Assembly (NCBI GenBank): GCA_947643595.1
Contig: CANRWP010000021.1
Location: forward strand, 1 to 50,830
DNA length: 50,830 nucleotides
Origin: an uncultured bacterium
GTDB taxonomy: Bacteria > Bacillota > Clostridia > Lachnospirales > Lachnospiraceae
Direction of reading: 5' to 3'
In this document: piece after piece, positions 1-8,261 of the stretch
Position numbering within the stretch: the stretch's first letter is position 1
Layout of the letters: every line of letters starts with the position of its first letter
Position numbers and translations under genes: made by a program
The notes under the pieces: generated by a model
The model's input: only the letters and a program-made list of their open reading frames with translations
Told to the model about the DNA's origin: nothing
Database searches by the model: none

Positions 1-90
1 TATGTCCCATTAAACGGACTTAAAGGTATACCGACCCAGTTACTGACTAACACCATATATTAATTTGTTACAATCCAAATTTCAGTTCCA

Positions 91-125
91 TAAAAGAAAA
101 AGAGCCTCAGATTACTCTGAAGCCC
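91..125 (-). terminator. Rho-independent terminator after rpsB-tsf
   Basis: On the minus strand a perfect 10-bp stem (102-111 with 116-125, two G-U pairs) closes a GTAA tetraloop and is followed by a T-rich run (91-101). It begins about 28 bases after the tsf stop codon, so it ends the rpsB-tsf transcript. Bases 1-90 beyond it hold no gene that I can see. Confidence 0.9.
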
Positions 126-153
126 TTCCATACCAACTATTTGTTAAAAAGAA

Positions 154-1077
154 CTATCCTAACTGCGCCGCAACCTCAGCTGCAAAGTCCTCGCTCTTCT
201 TCTCAAGACCTTCGCCTGTCTCGTAACGCACAAACTTTGTAACCTTCAGCTCCGTGCCGTTCTCCTTCGCCACCTGCGCGAGATACTGGCCCACAGTCTG
301 CTTGCCGTCTTCAGCCTTTACGTAGACCTGATCCAGCAGACAGATCTCTTTCAGTTCTTTGTTGATACGGCCGTTGATCATGCCGTCGATCACCTTCTGA
401 GGTTTTGCGGATTCCTTCGGATCATTCATGATCTGCGCCAACAGGATCTCCTTCTCATGGGCAATGTAGTCGTCGCCCACCTCATCCCTGCTCACATACT
501 TGGGAGTCAGTGCAGCAACCTGCATAGCCACGTTCTTCAGCGCCTCTCTCACGGCATCACTGTCAGCGCCTGCCTCCGCCGCCACGATAACGCCGATACG
601 ACCGCCACCGTGCAGATAATCCACCAGGATAGGAGCCTCCACCACTTCAAATCTTCTGATATTCAGATTCTCACCGATCGTAGCAACCTTCTCTACCAGA
701 GCTTCCTTCACGGTCTTGGAAGCGTCCTCCTCCCAGTTCTCCGCCAGGAATGCATCCATATCTGCCGCCGCTGTGTGGAGAGCCTGTTTTGCAACCGCCT
801 CGACAAACGCCTGGAACGTCTCGTTCTTCGCCACAAAGTCTGTCTCGGAGTTCACTTCCACAACCGCTGCCTTGCCGCCGCCCACCGCGATACGGCAGAT
901 ACCTTCCGCCGCGATACGTCCGGCTTTCTTCTCAGCCTTTGCCTGTCCGTTCTTTCTCAGGAACTCGACGGCTTCCTCCATATTTCCATTGGTCTCGGTC
1001 AGGGCTTTCTTACAATCCATCATGCCCGCTCCGGACAACTCTCTCAACTCTTTTACCATTGCTGCTGTAATAGCCAT
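154..1077 (-). CDS. tsf: Translation elongation factor Ts
   Basis: EF-Ts is the guanine nucleotide exchange factor that releases GDP from EF-Tu in the cytoplasm. The N-terminal UBA-like segment begins MAITAAMVKELRELSG and continues with the GMMDCKKAL motif. The EF-Tu contact motif TDFVAKNE follows near residue 80, and the rest is the usual dimerisation region. The protein is 307 aa, normal for the family. A longer reading frame begins at a TTG inside the Shine-Dalgarno sequence (TTTGGAGGAAAATAAA), so the ATG at 1077 is chosen. It lies 30 bases after rpsB, its standard partner, and ends at the terminator at 91-125. Confidence 0.97.
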   Translation of the reverse strand: MAITAAMVKELRELSGAGMMDCKKALTETNGNMEEAVEFLRKNGQAKAEKKAGRIAAEGICRIAVGGGKAAVVEVNSETDFVAKNETFQAFVEAVAKQALHTAAADMDAFLAENWEEDASKTVKEALVEKVATIGENLNIRRFEVVEAPILVDYLHGGGRIGVIVAAEAGADSDAVREALKNVAMQVAALTPKYVSRDEVGDDYIAHEKEILLAQIMNDPKESAKPQKVIDGMINGRINKELKEICLLDQVYVKAEDGKQTVGQYLAQVAKENGTELKVTKFVRYETGEGLEKKSEDFAAEVAAQLG

Positions 1078-1107
1078 TTTATTTTCCTCCAAATTTATTC
1101 AGCGGCT

Positions 1108-1875
1108 TCACTCTGCTGCCGCAACTTCTTCAATGTCTGTCGCTTCGCTTTCCTCTGCGGTCTCCGCCATCTCTTCTCCGAGATCGGCCGCCTCACCCTG
1201 AGACGCCTCGATAACCGCGTCGGCCATCTTGGAAACGATCAGTTTCACTGCTCTGATCGCATCGTCATTGCCCGGGATGATATAATCCAGTTCCTCCGGA
1301 TCACAGTTCGTATCGCCGATACCGATCAGCGTAACGCCAAGCGCATGCGCTTCCTGCACACAGATCTTCTCCTTCTTGGGATCCACTACAAAAATACAAT
1401 CCGGGATTCTGTCCATATCCTTGATACCGCCAAGGTTCTTTTCCAGTTTTTCCCATTCCTTCCTGATCTGAATAACTTCTTTCTTGGGAAGCACGTCAAA
1501 AGTGCCGTCCTGAGACATCTCTTCGATTCTTTTCAGTCTGTCGATTCTGGACTGGATCGTCTTAAAGTTGGTCAGCATACCGCCGAGCCATCTCTCGTTC
1601 ACATAGTACATACCACAGCGCTCCGCCTCGGTCTTCACTGCATCCTGGGCCTGTTTCTTCGTACCTACAAAGAGGATCGTACCTCCCTGGGAAACGATAT
1701 CTGCAACCGCATTGTAAGCTTCGTCAACCTTGCCTACGGACTTCTGCAGATCAATAATGTGGATGCCGTTTCTCTCTGTGAAGATATAGGGAGCCATCTT
1801 GGGGTTCCATCTTCTTGTGTGGTGTCCGAAATGCACACCTGCTTCCAGTAACTGTTTCATTGAAATTACGCTCAT
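1108..1875 (-). CDS. rpsB: 30S ribosomal protein S2
   Basis: S2 is a structural protein of the small ribosomal subunit. The start [20 protein letters not shown], then RRWNPKM and the later FVGTKKQAQ segment are hallmark S2 motifs. The 255-aa length is normal, with an acidic Glu/Ala-rich tail. An ATG at 1875 is preceded by GGAGGAAAAGAC. It is the first gene of the rpsB-tsf pair and has its own sigma-A-type promoter at 2003-2031, which leaves a leader of about 120 bases. The leader is long enough for regulation, but I did not recognise a known S2 autoregulatory structure. Confidence 0.97.
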   Translation of the reverse strand: MSVISMKQLLEAGVHFGHHTRRWNPKMAPYIFTERNGIHIIDLQKSVGKVDEAYNAVADIVSQGGTILFVGTKKQAQDAVKTEAERCGMYYVNERWLGGMLTNFKTIQSRIDRLKRIEEMSQDGTFDVLPKKEVIQIRKEWEKLEKNLGGIKDMDRIPDCIFVVDPKKEKICVQEAHALGVTLIGIGDTNCDPEELDYIIPGNDDAIRAVKLIVSKMADAVIEASQGEAADLGEEMAETAEESEATDIEEVAAAE

Positions 1876-2002
1876 GTCTTTTCCTCCGTTTTGGTTTTTC
1901 TTCCATATGCCGTCCTGGGTCCATGATCCCCCGCCTTTTCGACCTACCCCGCTTCAGGGCACCAATCGAAAATCAGCACATGTGTTTTTTCACAGCCTTC
2001 AT

Positions 2003-2031
2003 ATTTTACCACAAATCCATTTTAAATGCAA
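2003..2031 (-). promoter_or_regulatory. Sigma-A-type promoter of rpsB
   Basis: Read on the minus strand, a -35 box TTGCAT (2026-2031) lies exactly 17 bases from a -10 box TAAAAT (2003-2008). Each box has one mismatch to consensus (TTGACA; TATAAT). It sits directly after the stop of the last flagellar-operon gene (2053) and about 130 bases before rpsB. Confidence 0.75.
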
Positions 2032-2052
2032 GCCGGAAATTTCCCCCCGCAC

Positions 2053-2745
2053 TCACCTGCTCCTCGTGATCTTATCCGCGATCTCCTTCTCTGACTCACC
2101 CACCGCGATCTCATAGCTCCCCACGGATATCCTTTTATCGTATCCGTTCTGGCAGAGAAACACGTCGAAGTCCGCCGCCGAAACAACCAGCCCCAGCTCC
2201 TGCGCCCTTCGCGCCACCGAGATGGAACTGTCACCGTGCTGCACCACAAAAGTCACGATCGTCTCCGGCACGGAATTCTCAGCCACCTCATGACCTCTCT
2301 CGGCGATCTCCTCGGCCCTTTTCTCTATCTCCTCCACCGCCTTCTGCTCTTCGCTTTTCTGCGGCTGCTCTTCCTTTTCTTCCTGTCCGTCGGCAGTATT
2401 TTCATCTTCCCCGCCGGCCTGAGGTTTCCTTTCGGCATCCTCCTTCGGCTCCGCATCCGCCTCGGCCGACTGCACGTCCGCAGTATTCTCCGAGACCGTC
2501 CCTCTCTCTTTTATCCGGGGTTCAGCCGCCTCTTCCGTATCCTGCTCCGTGTCCTCTCCGGAAGTCCCGCCTCCGGCGACATCCTCCAACACCGTCTTAT
2601 TCTTCTCCACCATGCCAAGTTCGACCGCTCTGCGCTTCACCGCTTCGTCGCTCATCTTACCTCCTGTATTTCCGGACAGAATGAGCACCAGCGCCGCCAC
2701 CAGCATGCCGATTCCCAGCCCACGCAAATAATATCTAAGTTTCAT
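2053..2745 (-). CDS. Membrane-anchored protein with an MltG-type LysM-like domain, no catalytic domain
   Basis: The 230-aa protein has one N-terminal membrane segment (residues about 8-24). A long, charged, Glu/Lys-rich low-complexity region (about 50-145) follows. A folded end starts near residue 160 with IVTFVVQHGDSSISVARRAQ and finishes GSYEIAVGESEKEIADKI. That pattern (IA..L...GLV..A..F....., then SVGSYEI and EIADKIT) resembles the LysM-like domain preceding the lytic transglycosylase domain of MltG/YceG. The catalytic part is absent, so it may bind peptidoglycan without cutting it. It is the last gene of the flagellar operon, 18 bases after the DUF6115 gene. A role at the cell wall around the basal body is inference. 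Confidence 0.6.
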   Translation of the reverse strand: MKLRYYLRGLGIGMLVAALVLILSGNTGGKMSDEAVKRRAVELGMVEKNKTVLEDVAGGGTSGEDTEQDTEEAAEPRIKERGTVSENTADVQSAEADAEPKEDAERKPQAGGEDENTADGQEEKEEQPQKSEEQKAVEEIEKRAEEIAERGHEVAENSVPETIVTFVVQHGDSSISVARRAQELGLVVSAADFDVFLCQNGYDKRISVGSYEIAVGESEKEIADKITRSR

Positions 2746-2763
2746 CCTGATTATATCCCTCTT

Positions 2764-3927
2764 TTAGCGCAGCCCCTCGTACAGATCTATCACAAGTTTT
2801 ACCTCGCCGACGCCGAGGCCAAGCTCCCTGGCGATCGCCATGTTAGATTTTCCCGCCTTATGGAGTACCAGAATCCGCTCGTTGCTGTTCTGAGCTGTAC
2901 TGTTCTCCATCGTGTCGGAAAGCAAAAGCATCAAATCTGCGTTCTCCGCCGCAGGAGCAGGCTGCTCTGTCTGTTTTTCCGCCGCTTTCCTAACCACTCT
3001 CTTTTTCGGTGCTGCGGCGATCTTCTCCGGCGTAAACGGTTCAAATACCGGCGATTCATTTATCTGTTTCCTCTCCGATTCCTTCCTCTCAGGCGCCGGC
3101 GCACTCTCAGCCGCAGGTTTTGCAGGCGCTGCCACATTCTCCTCGGCCTTTCTCGCCCTGCGCACCGCCGACGTCTTCTGCTTTACCGCTGTCTGAGACG
3201 CTGTCTCCATCTGCTTTGCTGCTGTCTGAGACGCTGTCTCCATCTGCTTTACCGCTGTCTGAGATGCCTCCTCCATCTGCTTTGCTGCTGTCTGAGATAC
3301 CTCCTCCATCTGCTTTGCCGCTGTCTGAGATGCCTCCTCCATCTGCTTCGCCGCTGTCTGAGATGCCTCCTCCATCTGCTTTACCGCCTGGTAAGCGGCT
3401 TCCACCTGCCTTGCCGTCTCCTGGGATGCCGCCTCCACTTCCATCCGCTGCTTCTCAAACTCGTTCAGCTTCCCTGAAATTTCCTGCAGACTTTCCTGCA
3501 CCGTGATCTCGGAATCCTTCACCTGCTGCAGCAGTTCCTGCAGGCCCTGATCCGCCTTGCCGTAAGACTCCGAGAGACTCTCCTTCTTATTCTTCATCAT
3601 GTCATAGAGAAAGACCACTTCCTCGTGGCTCTTATGGATCTCATCCAGAACCGTGTCCGAATATTCATTGACCGCCATGATCTTCTCATTGGATATTCGC
3701 TCCATCGAGCGCTCGGATTTCTCGATCTGCTGCCGCATCTCCTCCTCCGAAATCTCCGTCAGCTTTCCGCGCACACTCTCCAGCTCCTCAGCCACCAGAG
3801 TTCTCACCTCGTCCGCCGCCAGATCCAACGTCTCTTCTTTCAGTTTTTCCCGCTTTACCGGAATACAGAAACTTGCCGTAAATATAACCGCTCCCGCCGC
3901 CAGTAATACAATCTCCAATGCTCCCAT
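2764..3927 (-). CDS. DUF6115-type coiled-coil protein of flagellar operon
   Basis: The 387-aa protein starts with one hydrophobic segment (residues about 4-21) and then a long charged coiled coil (about 28-265). Within this, residues 183-248 are six 11-residue repeats of the type KQMEEASQTAA. An Ala/Pro/Lys-rich linker follows. The C-terminal segment (about 348-387, ERILVLHKAGKSNMAIAREL) looks like a small helix-turn-helix of the kind seen in DUF6115 proteins of clostridial flagellar loci. Its function is unknown. A membrane-tethered rod with a DNA- or protein-binding end is an inference from the layout. The ATG at 3927 follows GGAGAAAGA. It lies 30 bases after fapA. Confidence 0.65.
   Translation of the reverse strand: MGALEIVLLAAGAVIFTASFCIPVKREKLKEETLDLAADEVRTLVAEELESVRGKLTEISEEEMRQQIEKSERSMERISNEKIMAVNEYSDTVLDEIHKSHEEVVFLYDMMKNKKESLSESYGKADQGLQELLQQVKDSEITVQESLQEISGKLNEFEKQRMEVEAASQETARQVEAAYQAVKQMEEASQTAAKQMEEASQTAAKQMEEVSQTAAKQMEEASQTAVKQMETASQTAAKQMETASQTAVKQKTSAVRRARKAEENVAAPAKPAAESAPAPERKESERKQINESPVFEPFTPEKIAAAPKKRVVRKAAEKQTEQPAPAAENADLMLLLSDTMENSTAQNSNERILVLHKAGKSNMAIARELGLGVGEVKLVIDLYEGLR
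3184..3381 (-). repeat. Six 33-bp tandem repeats (hendecad coiled coil)
   Basis: Six in-frame 33-bp units encode 11-residue repeats KQMEEASQTAA with few substitutions (E to T, A to V) inside the DUF6115 gene. Eleven-residue periodicity fits a right-handed or straight hendecad coiled coil. The near-identical DNA suggests recent expansion, and copy number may vary between strains. Confidence 0.9.
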
Positions 3928-3957
3928 TCTTTCTCCAATTTCTATGACCGCTTTGCA

Positions 3958-5358
3958 TCAGGACAAAGCGGTCATCTTAACCTCTCCTTCAGACCGGAAG
4001 AATTTGCAGTATTTTATATTGCTCTGCACCACCATAGATACATCTAAAATACAGATTTTTGTCCCGGGATAGACTTCCCCCGCAACTTCCACGACCGGTG
4101 CTTTGCTCTCCTCCATAATTTCATCCAGTTCATCCAGTTCTCTGTATATATTCTCCAGTTCCTTCTTTTTCTTCTGTCTGGCAATCGCAAGCTTCCGCAG
4201 CGTATTCATCTGCTCGTCGGAAACCGCAGCATTCTTCTGTTTCTTCTGGATCATCGCCATAATCACAGGCTCTATATTAGCTATATATTTCTTTGCCTCC
4301 TGCATCTGCTGCAAAAGGTGAGACTGTCTTTTTTTCAGTTTCGGATTGATCCCGACCACCACGGTCGTAGCCGCCCCCATGCCGGAGCCGAGCGTCTTCA
4401 CCGCTACTCTGTTGGATGCCATCACTTTTCCGCCTGCAATAAATCCTTTTCTCCCGGATACCAGAATCTCCGTCCCCGCATACACATGGCTGTGCAGAAT
4501 AGCCTCCGCCGAAACGTACTCTTCCGCCGAAACCTCCGCATTTTCCAGATACTTGCAGACAACATGCCCCTTTGCCACAAGCACTCCCTTGGACATGCCG
4601 TTCATACCCCGGGCGATCGAGATATTCCCTCCGGACTCCACCCTGGTCCCTTCCACCACGCCCCGGATCTCGATGTCCCCGGTAGCTTTCACCGTGTACC
4701 CGGAAAAGACATTTCCGGTGATCAGGACACTGCCGTCATATTCCACATCTCCGGTGGACACATCCACATTTTCCAGTTCCAGCAGGTTTGTCACAAAAAC
4801 CTCTTTCCCCACTAATGTCACATGTCCGTTCACCTTGGAATAGATGGACAGCCGGTCCTCCGAGATGGAGATATTTTTTCCGAACTCCAGCCGCTCCTCC
4901 TTCACGTTGGGCGGAGCAAACTCCTCCCCGTACACGTTGTACCCCTTCTCCCCGGGGTCGGCCGGAATCAATCTCGCCAGAAGATCCCCCTTCTTACAGG
5001 GACAGATCGTATTCAGTTTGTGGAAATCCACACTGCCATCCTTCCGAACCGTCGGTTTTGCCTTGCGGTCCGTCGGAAACATATATTCCACTTTTCCCGG
5101 TTTGCTCATCCTGTAGGGCTTCCCCTGCGCCACCACCAGCTCCCTGTCGCCGCCGCCCTCAAAAAAGTGCAGAATATTCTCCTCGCAGATACCGTATCTG
5201 ATCCCTTTTCTTCTGAGATCCTCCTTCAGTTCCCTGGCAGTCATCTTTGTTATCACTGCAAGCGGCGCAAGAAAATGTGCGACAGCTGTCATGCCGTCCG
5301 CCGAAATTTCCAGGGAATAGTCCTCCCTGGACGGGAATCTGTTATCGTCACCCTTCAT
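3958..5358 (-). CDS. fapA: FapA family protein (DUF342)
   Basis: The 466-aa protein matches the DUF342/FapA family. An N-terminal domain is followed by a series of short beta-helix-like turns (VSTGDVEYDGSVLITGNVFS and GYTVKATGDIEIRGVVEGT). A C-terminal coiled coil (about 345-420) and a short beta end complete it. The family is named for flagellar assembly and is often encoded beside fliA, as here. Biochemical function is unsettled; a polymer-forming or cell-envelope scaffold is the usual view. The ATG at 5358 has only a weak ribosome binding site (GGAAAG, 11 bases away), so the start is less certain. It lies 54 bases after fliA. Confidence 0.85.
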   Translation of the reverse strand: MKGDDNRFPSREDYSLEISADGMTAVAHFLAPLAVITKMTARELKEDLRRKGIRYGICEENILHFFEGGGDRELVVAQGKPYRMSKPGKVEYMFPTDRKAKPTVRKDGSVDFHKLNTICPCKKGDLLARLIPADPGEKGYNVYGEEFAPPNVKEERLEFGKNISISEDRLSIYSKVNGHVTLVGKEVFVTNLLELENVDVSTGDVEYDGSVLITGNVFSGYTVKATGDIEIRGVVEGTRVESGGNISIARGMNGMSKGVLVAKGHVVCKYLENAEVSAEEYVSAEAILHSHVYAGTEILVSGRKGFIAGGKVMASNRVAVKTLGSGMGAATTVVVGINPKLKKRQSHLLQQMQEAKKYIANIEPVIMAMIQKKQKNAAVSDEQMNTLRKLAIARQKKKKELENIYRELDELDEIMEESKAPVVEVAGEVYPGTKICILDVSMVVQSNIKYCKFFRSEGEVKMTALS

Positions 5359-5412
5359 AAATCACCATACTTTCCATAAGTCTGCCCGAATCTCTGCCTG
5401 ACGCGGCTGCCC

Positions 5413-6183
5413 TCACCGCTCAGTCAAAATTCCCATATACTTCCCCATCTTTGTTTTCATTTTCTGGAGAGCTCTCGTGTGCAGCTGAGATATTCTCGAC
5501 TCCGACACCTCCAGAATGGAACTGATCTCCTTCAGCGTCAATTCCTCATAATAATAAAACAGTATGACCTTCTTCTCCTTTTCCGTCAGTATCTCCAGCG
5601 ACTCCATCAGCATTCTCTTGAGCTCCTCTTTCTCAATGACCTGCTCCGGAGAATCAAACTGCCCCGAATGATCTCCGGGTTCCACGGGTACCTCACTTCC
5701 CGCCTCCATAAATTCATTCAGGGATACTACGCCAGTCACTTTCATTTGACCCTGCCAGTCAATATATTCATCATCCGTAATACCGAGCGCCGCCGCGATC
5801 TCCTCATCCGTGGCGGGCCTTCCCTCGCGGCTCTCCACTTCCCGCATGGCGGCATCGATTTTTTTCTGCTTCTGTCTTATCGTCCGCGGTATCCAGTCCA
5901 TCTTCCGGATCTGATCCAGAATAGCGCCGCGAATCCTCAGACTGGCATATGTCTCAAATTTTACCTCCTTGCAGAGGTCATACTTGTCGATCGCGTCGAT
6001 CAGGCCAAACACGCCGTATCCTACCAGATCGTCATACTCCACATTATAGCCCAGATACATACTGAGCCGGCCGGCTACAACTTTTACAAGGGGCGCATAT
6101 TCTATTATAATCTTTTCCTTCACCTCGAGACTTTTCGTCCTGCCGAACTCATCCCAAAGTTTCTTTCTTCCCGCCTCATTCAT
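5413..6183 (-). CDS. fliA: Motility RNA polymerase sigma factor (sigma-28/SigD, FliA/WhiG family)
   Basis: This 256-aa sigma factor directs RNA polymerase to late flagellar and chemotaxis promoters. Region 2 is visible at residues about 25-95 (NVEYDDLVGYGVFGLIDAID, then ASLRIRGAILDQIRKMDWIP). Region 3 follows (REVESREGRPATDEEIAAAL). Region 4 is near the C-terminus (LTEKEKKVILFYYYEELTLK, with the ISSILEVSESRISQLHTRA helix-turn-helix). In Clostridia and Bacillus this gene closes the fla/che operon in the same place. Whether the anti-sigma factor FlgM controls it here cannot be seen, because flgM is not in the window. Confidence 0.95.
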   Translation of the reverse strand: MNEAGRKKLWDEFGRTKSLEVKEKIIIEYAPLVKVVAGRLSMYLGYNVEYDDLVGYGVFGLIDAIDKYDLCKEVKFETYASLRIRGAILDQIRKMDWIPRTIRQKQKKIDAAMREVESREGRPATDEEIAAALGITDDEYIDWQGQMKVTGVVSLNEFMEAGSEVPVEPGDHSGQFDSPEQVIEKEELKRMLMESLEILTEKEKKVILFYYYEELTLKEISSILEVSESRISQLHTRALQKMKTKMGKYMGILTER

Positions 6184-6193
6184 AGTCTATTGC

Positions 6194-6568
6194 CTACTCT
6201 TCCGAAGTCTCTTCCTCCGAATCTCCTTCCTCTGAAGCCTCTTCCTCCGAATTTCCTTCTTCCGATCCTTTCTCTATGACTTCGTCCTCATCCGGCTCCG
6301 GAGGTCTGTTCTGCCTCTCGATCATATCCAGTATGCCTTTCAGAATACAGCCGAGCACATAAAACAAAAGCAAAACCAGCAAAAGTCTGGACAGAAACTG
6401 TTGAAGCCCGCAGCCACGCACAACCATGATTATGCTTGTCGCTGCCCCGGCGGCCAGCATCACAAAAGGTGGTATTAATTTGAGCTTTGCCTCCCTGCTG
6501 TTGCTGAAATGAATACCCCGGCGCTGTTTCTTTTCCTTTTTCTGTGCGTTATCTTCTTTTTTTGCCAC
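6194..6568 (-). CDS. Small two-span membrane protein with acidic tail, unknown function
   Basis: I do not recognise a family. The 124-aa protein has a basic N-terminus (KKEKKQRRG), two predicted membrane segments (about 31-50 and 58-80) and a strongly acidic C-terminus built from EEGNSEEEASEE-like repeats. It sits between cheD and fliA with 10-15 base spacings, so it is co-transcribed with motility genes. The acidic repeat tail may be flexible and variable in length. Confidence 0.65.
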   Translation of the reverse strand: MAKKEDNAQKKEKKQRRGIHFSNSREAKLKLIPPFVMLAAGAATSIIMVVRGCGLQQFLSRLLLVLLLFYVLGCILKGILDMIERQNRPPEPDEDEVIEKGSEEGNSEEEASEEGDSEEETSEE

Positions 6569-6583
6569 GCCGAAGCCCCTTCC

Positions 6584-7069
6584 TTATATATTCTTTTCCG
6601 GTTTGCCTACCGCCTTAATAACATATATTCCCGTTTCGGGATAATATATTACTGTTCTCCCGTAATTCAACCCGCAGTCTTCCGAAAGCAATTTGATACG
6701 CATGGCGCGCAGCTTTTTTCTGGCCGCCTCCGCGTTCCGCTCCCCGACTTTCACCAGATCGGAATTCCTCTGAAAGGCAAACATCTGGGCTCCTCCTGCC
6801 AGCTTGGCTTCCAGCCTTGATCTGTTCGCCCCGGCCCTGACCATTCTTTTTACCAGTTCATCCAGGCCGGAGTCCACAAACTTTTCTACACATGTGTTAT
6901 TCTTTATCACCGTCGAATCAGGCAGCATTGCATGCAAAAGCCCGCCAATTTTTGTGACCGGATCCCTGAGCGCCACTCCCACACAGGATCCCAGTCCTAA
7001 CGTCGTAATTCCGTCCGGAGCCTTGCAAATATTAAGATCTGCCATTCCCACCTTAATTATATTAGCCAT
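6584..7069 (-). CDS. cheD: Chemoreceptor glutamine deamidase CheD
   Basis: CheD deamidates glutamines in chemoreceptor signalling domains and, in Bacillus, also binds CheC. The 161-aa protein has the family signature TLGLGSCVGVALRD, with the catalytic Cys at residue 29, and GGLLHAMLP with the catalytic His at 46. The glycine-rich GGAQMF segment and the C-terminal GRTVIYYPETG region are typical. The gene follows cheC, its usual partner, separated by 13 bases. Confidence 0.95.
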   Translation of the reverse strand: MANIIKVGMADLNICKAPDGITTLGLGSCVGVALRDPVTKIGGLLHAMLPDSTVIKNNTCVEKFVDSGLDELVKRMVRAGANRSRLEAKLAGGAQMFAFQRNSDLVKVGERNAEAARKKLRAMRIKLLSEDCGLNYGRTVIYYPETGIYVIKAVGKPEKNI

Positions 7070-7082
7070 TTTCGTCCACTTC

Positions 7083-7706
7083 CTATACCATACCTAAAGA
7101 CTTCATAATTTTGTGGTAAGAATCCACATCGGGTACCAGAATAAAATAGCCATCAATCGCCATGTCATCCGTAAATCTGGTCTGAATCATCAGAATTTTA
7201 TCTCCAAGTACACCGAATTCAATCGCCGGCACGCTGAGTATCGCACCGGCCATATCGATCGCGATCTCCGGCACGGACGGGAAAATTTTGAGCTGCGTCA
7301 GATCCGACAGGGAATTTAAATAGGCGCCTGTCATGATATTGCCGATCTCTTTCAGGACGGATATCTCCATCTCGCCGAATTCTTCCGCATTCGGATCTCC
7401 CATTCCGCCGAGCATCTGATTTACCAGATGCCTGGAAGACTCCTTTTCCAGAAGAAACATTATACTCCCTCTGATATCGCCTTCCACTACCATATATACG
7501 CCGGCCATAATGGTTTCTTCACCACCGATTGCCTCACCCAGATCACGGAATTCCAAAAGATCCGCCTGAGGCACTTTCATATCCACCTTTCGCTGCAACA
7601 TCTGTGCCAGAGCTGTCGTAGCGTTTCCAGCCCCGATGTTGCCGATTTCTTTCAGTACATCCAAATAACCGCTGTCAATATGATCCAATCCCAAGTTATC
7701 ATTCAT
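7083..7706 (-). CDS. cheC: CheY-P phosphatase CheC
   Basis: CheC dephosphorylates CheY-P and is stimulated by CheD. The protein carries two copies of the phosphatase motif with the E..N pair: LKEIGNIGAGNATTAL near residue 15 and LKEIGNIMTGAYLNSL near 115. An upstream in-frame extension exists, but the ATG at 7706 has an ideal AAGGAGA site six bases away and gives the normal length (207 aa). It belongs to the cheA-cheW-cheC-cheD block. FliY, encoded at 20211-21521, is a second phosphatase of the same fold. Confidence 0.95.
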   Translation of the reverse strand: MNDNLGLDHIDSGYLDVLKEIGNIGAGNATTALAQMLQRKVDMKVPQADLLEFRDLGEAIGGEETIMAGVYMVVEGDIRGSIMFLLEKESSRHLVNQMLGGMGDPNAEEFGEMEISVLKEIGNIMTGAYLNSLSDLTQLKIFPSVPEIAIDMAGAILSVPAIEFGVLGDKILMIQTRFTDDMAIDGYFILVPDVDSYHKIMKSLGMV

Positions 7707-7779
7707 AGCTTTTCTCCTTATGCGGCGGAGCCCCCCCACTTGCCCCGCAAATTATTTCAGGCAGCGATATCATTTCGTT

Positions 7780-8223
7780 TTATTCAGCCAGAACTTCGTT
7801 CAGGTCGAGCAGCGATATCAGCGCTCCCTGATGCTTTCCCACGCCTGTAACAAACATATCTTTACCGTTCCTGTCATAGGCCATCTTCTCAATGCCGTCC
7901 ACCTCTAACGTCACTACTTCCTTCACTGCATCCACGATCAGCCCGACAAATCCCTGCTGCTCGCTTTTTATAATGACGATTCTCGAGTCCTTTGTATACT
8001 CTGCCTCTGGCAGTCCCATCTTTATACGGATATCCATGACCGGGATCACCTCCCCGCGCACATTGATCACGCCCTTCACATAAGACGCAACCTTTGGCAC
8101 CCGGGTAATACTGGACATATGGATAATATTGTCCACATACTTTATATCTATTCCGTACTGCTCGTCACCGACTCTCAGCACAATAAACTGTATCGTCTCA
8201 CTACTGATTTTCAGTTCTTCCAT
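7780..8223 (-). CDS. cheW: Chemotaxis coupling protein CheW
   Basis: CheW links chemoreceptors to the CheA kinase in the polar array. The 147-aa protein shows the family pattern FIVLRVGDEQYGIDI near the start. The central ITRVPKVASYVKGVINVRGE signature and the DSRIVIIK and GLIVDAVKEVV strands follow. An AAAAGGAGG site just upstream of the ATG at 8223 overrides the longer in-frame extension. It lies 38 bases after cheA and 73 bases before cheC. Confidence 0.95.
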   Translation of the reverse strand: MEELKISSETIQFIVLRVGDEQYGIDIKYVDNIIHMSSITRVPKVASYVKGVINVRGEVIPVMDIRIKMGLPEAEYTKDSRIVIIKSEQQGFVGLIVDAVKEVVTLEVDGIEKMAYDRNGKDMFVTGVGKHQGALISLLDLNEVLAE

Positions 8224-8261
8224 TATAACCTCCTTTTGCACTCGCAGTCCCGCTGTGCTTT

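Noticed and set aside
457..1851. Long plus-strand open frame across tsf and rpsB
   Set aside because: It is antisense to two certain genes, rich in His, Arg, Leu and Cys as expected of reverse-complement coding sequence, and has no plausible ribosome binding site.
1876..2002. Possible autoregulatory leader RNA of S2
   Set aside because: The leader is long, but no stable or family-like structure could be drawn by eye; covariance search would be needed.
3184..3381. CRISPR array
   Set aside because: The repeats are in frame, directly adjacent without spacers and encode a coiled coil; the same applies to 27189-27314.
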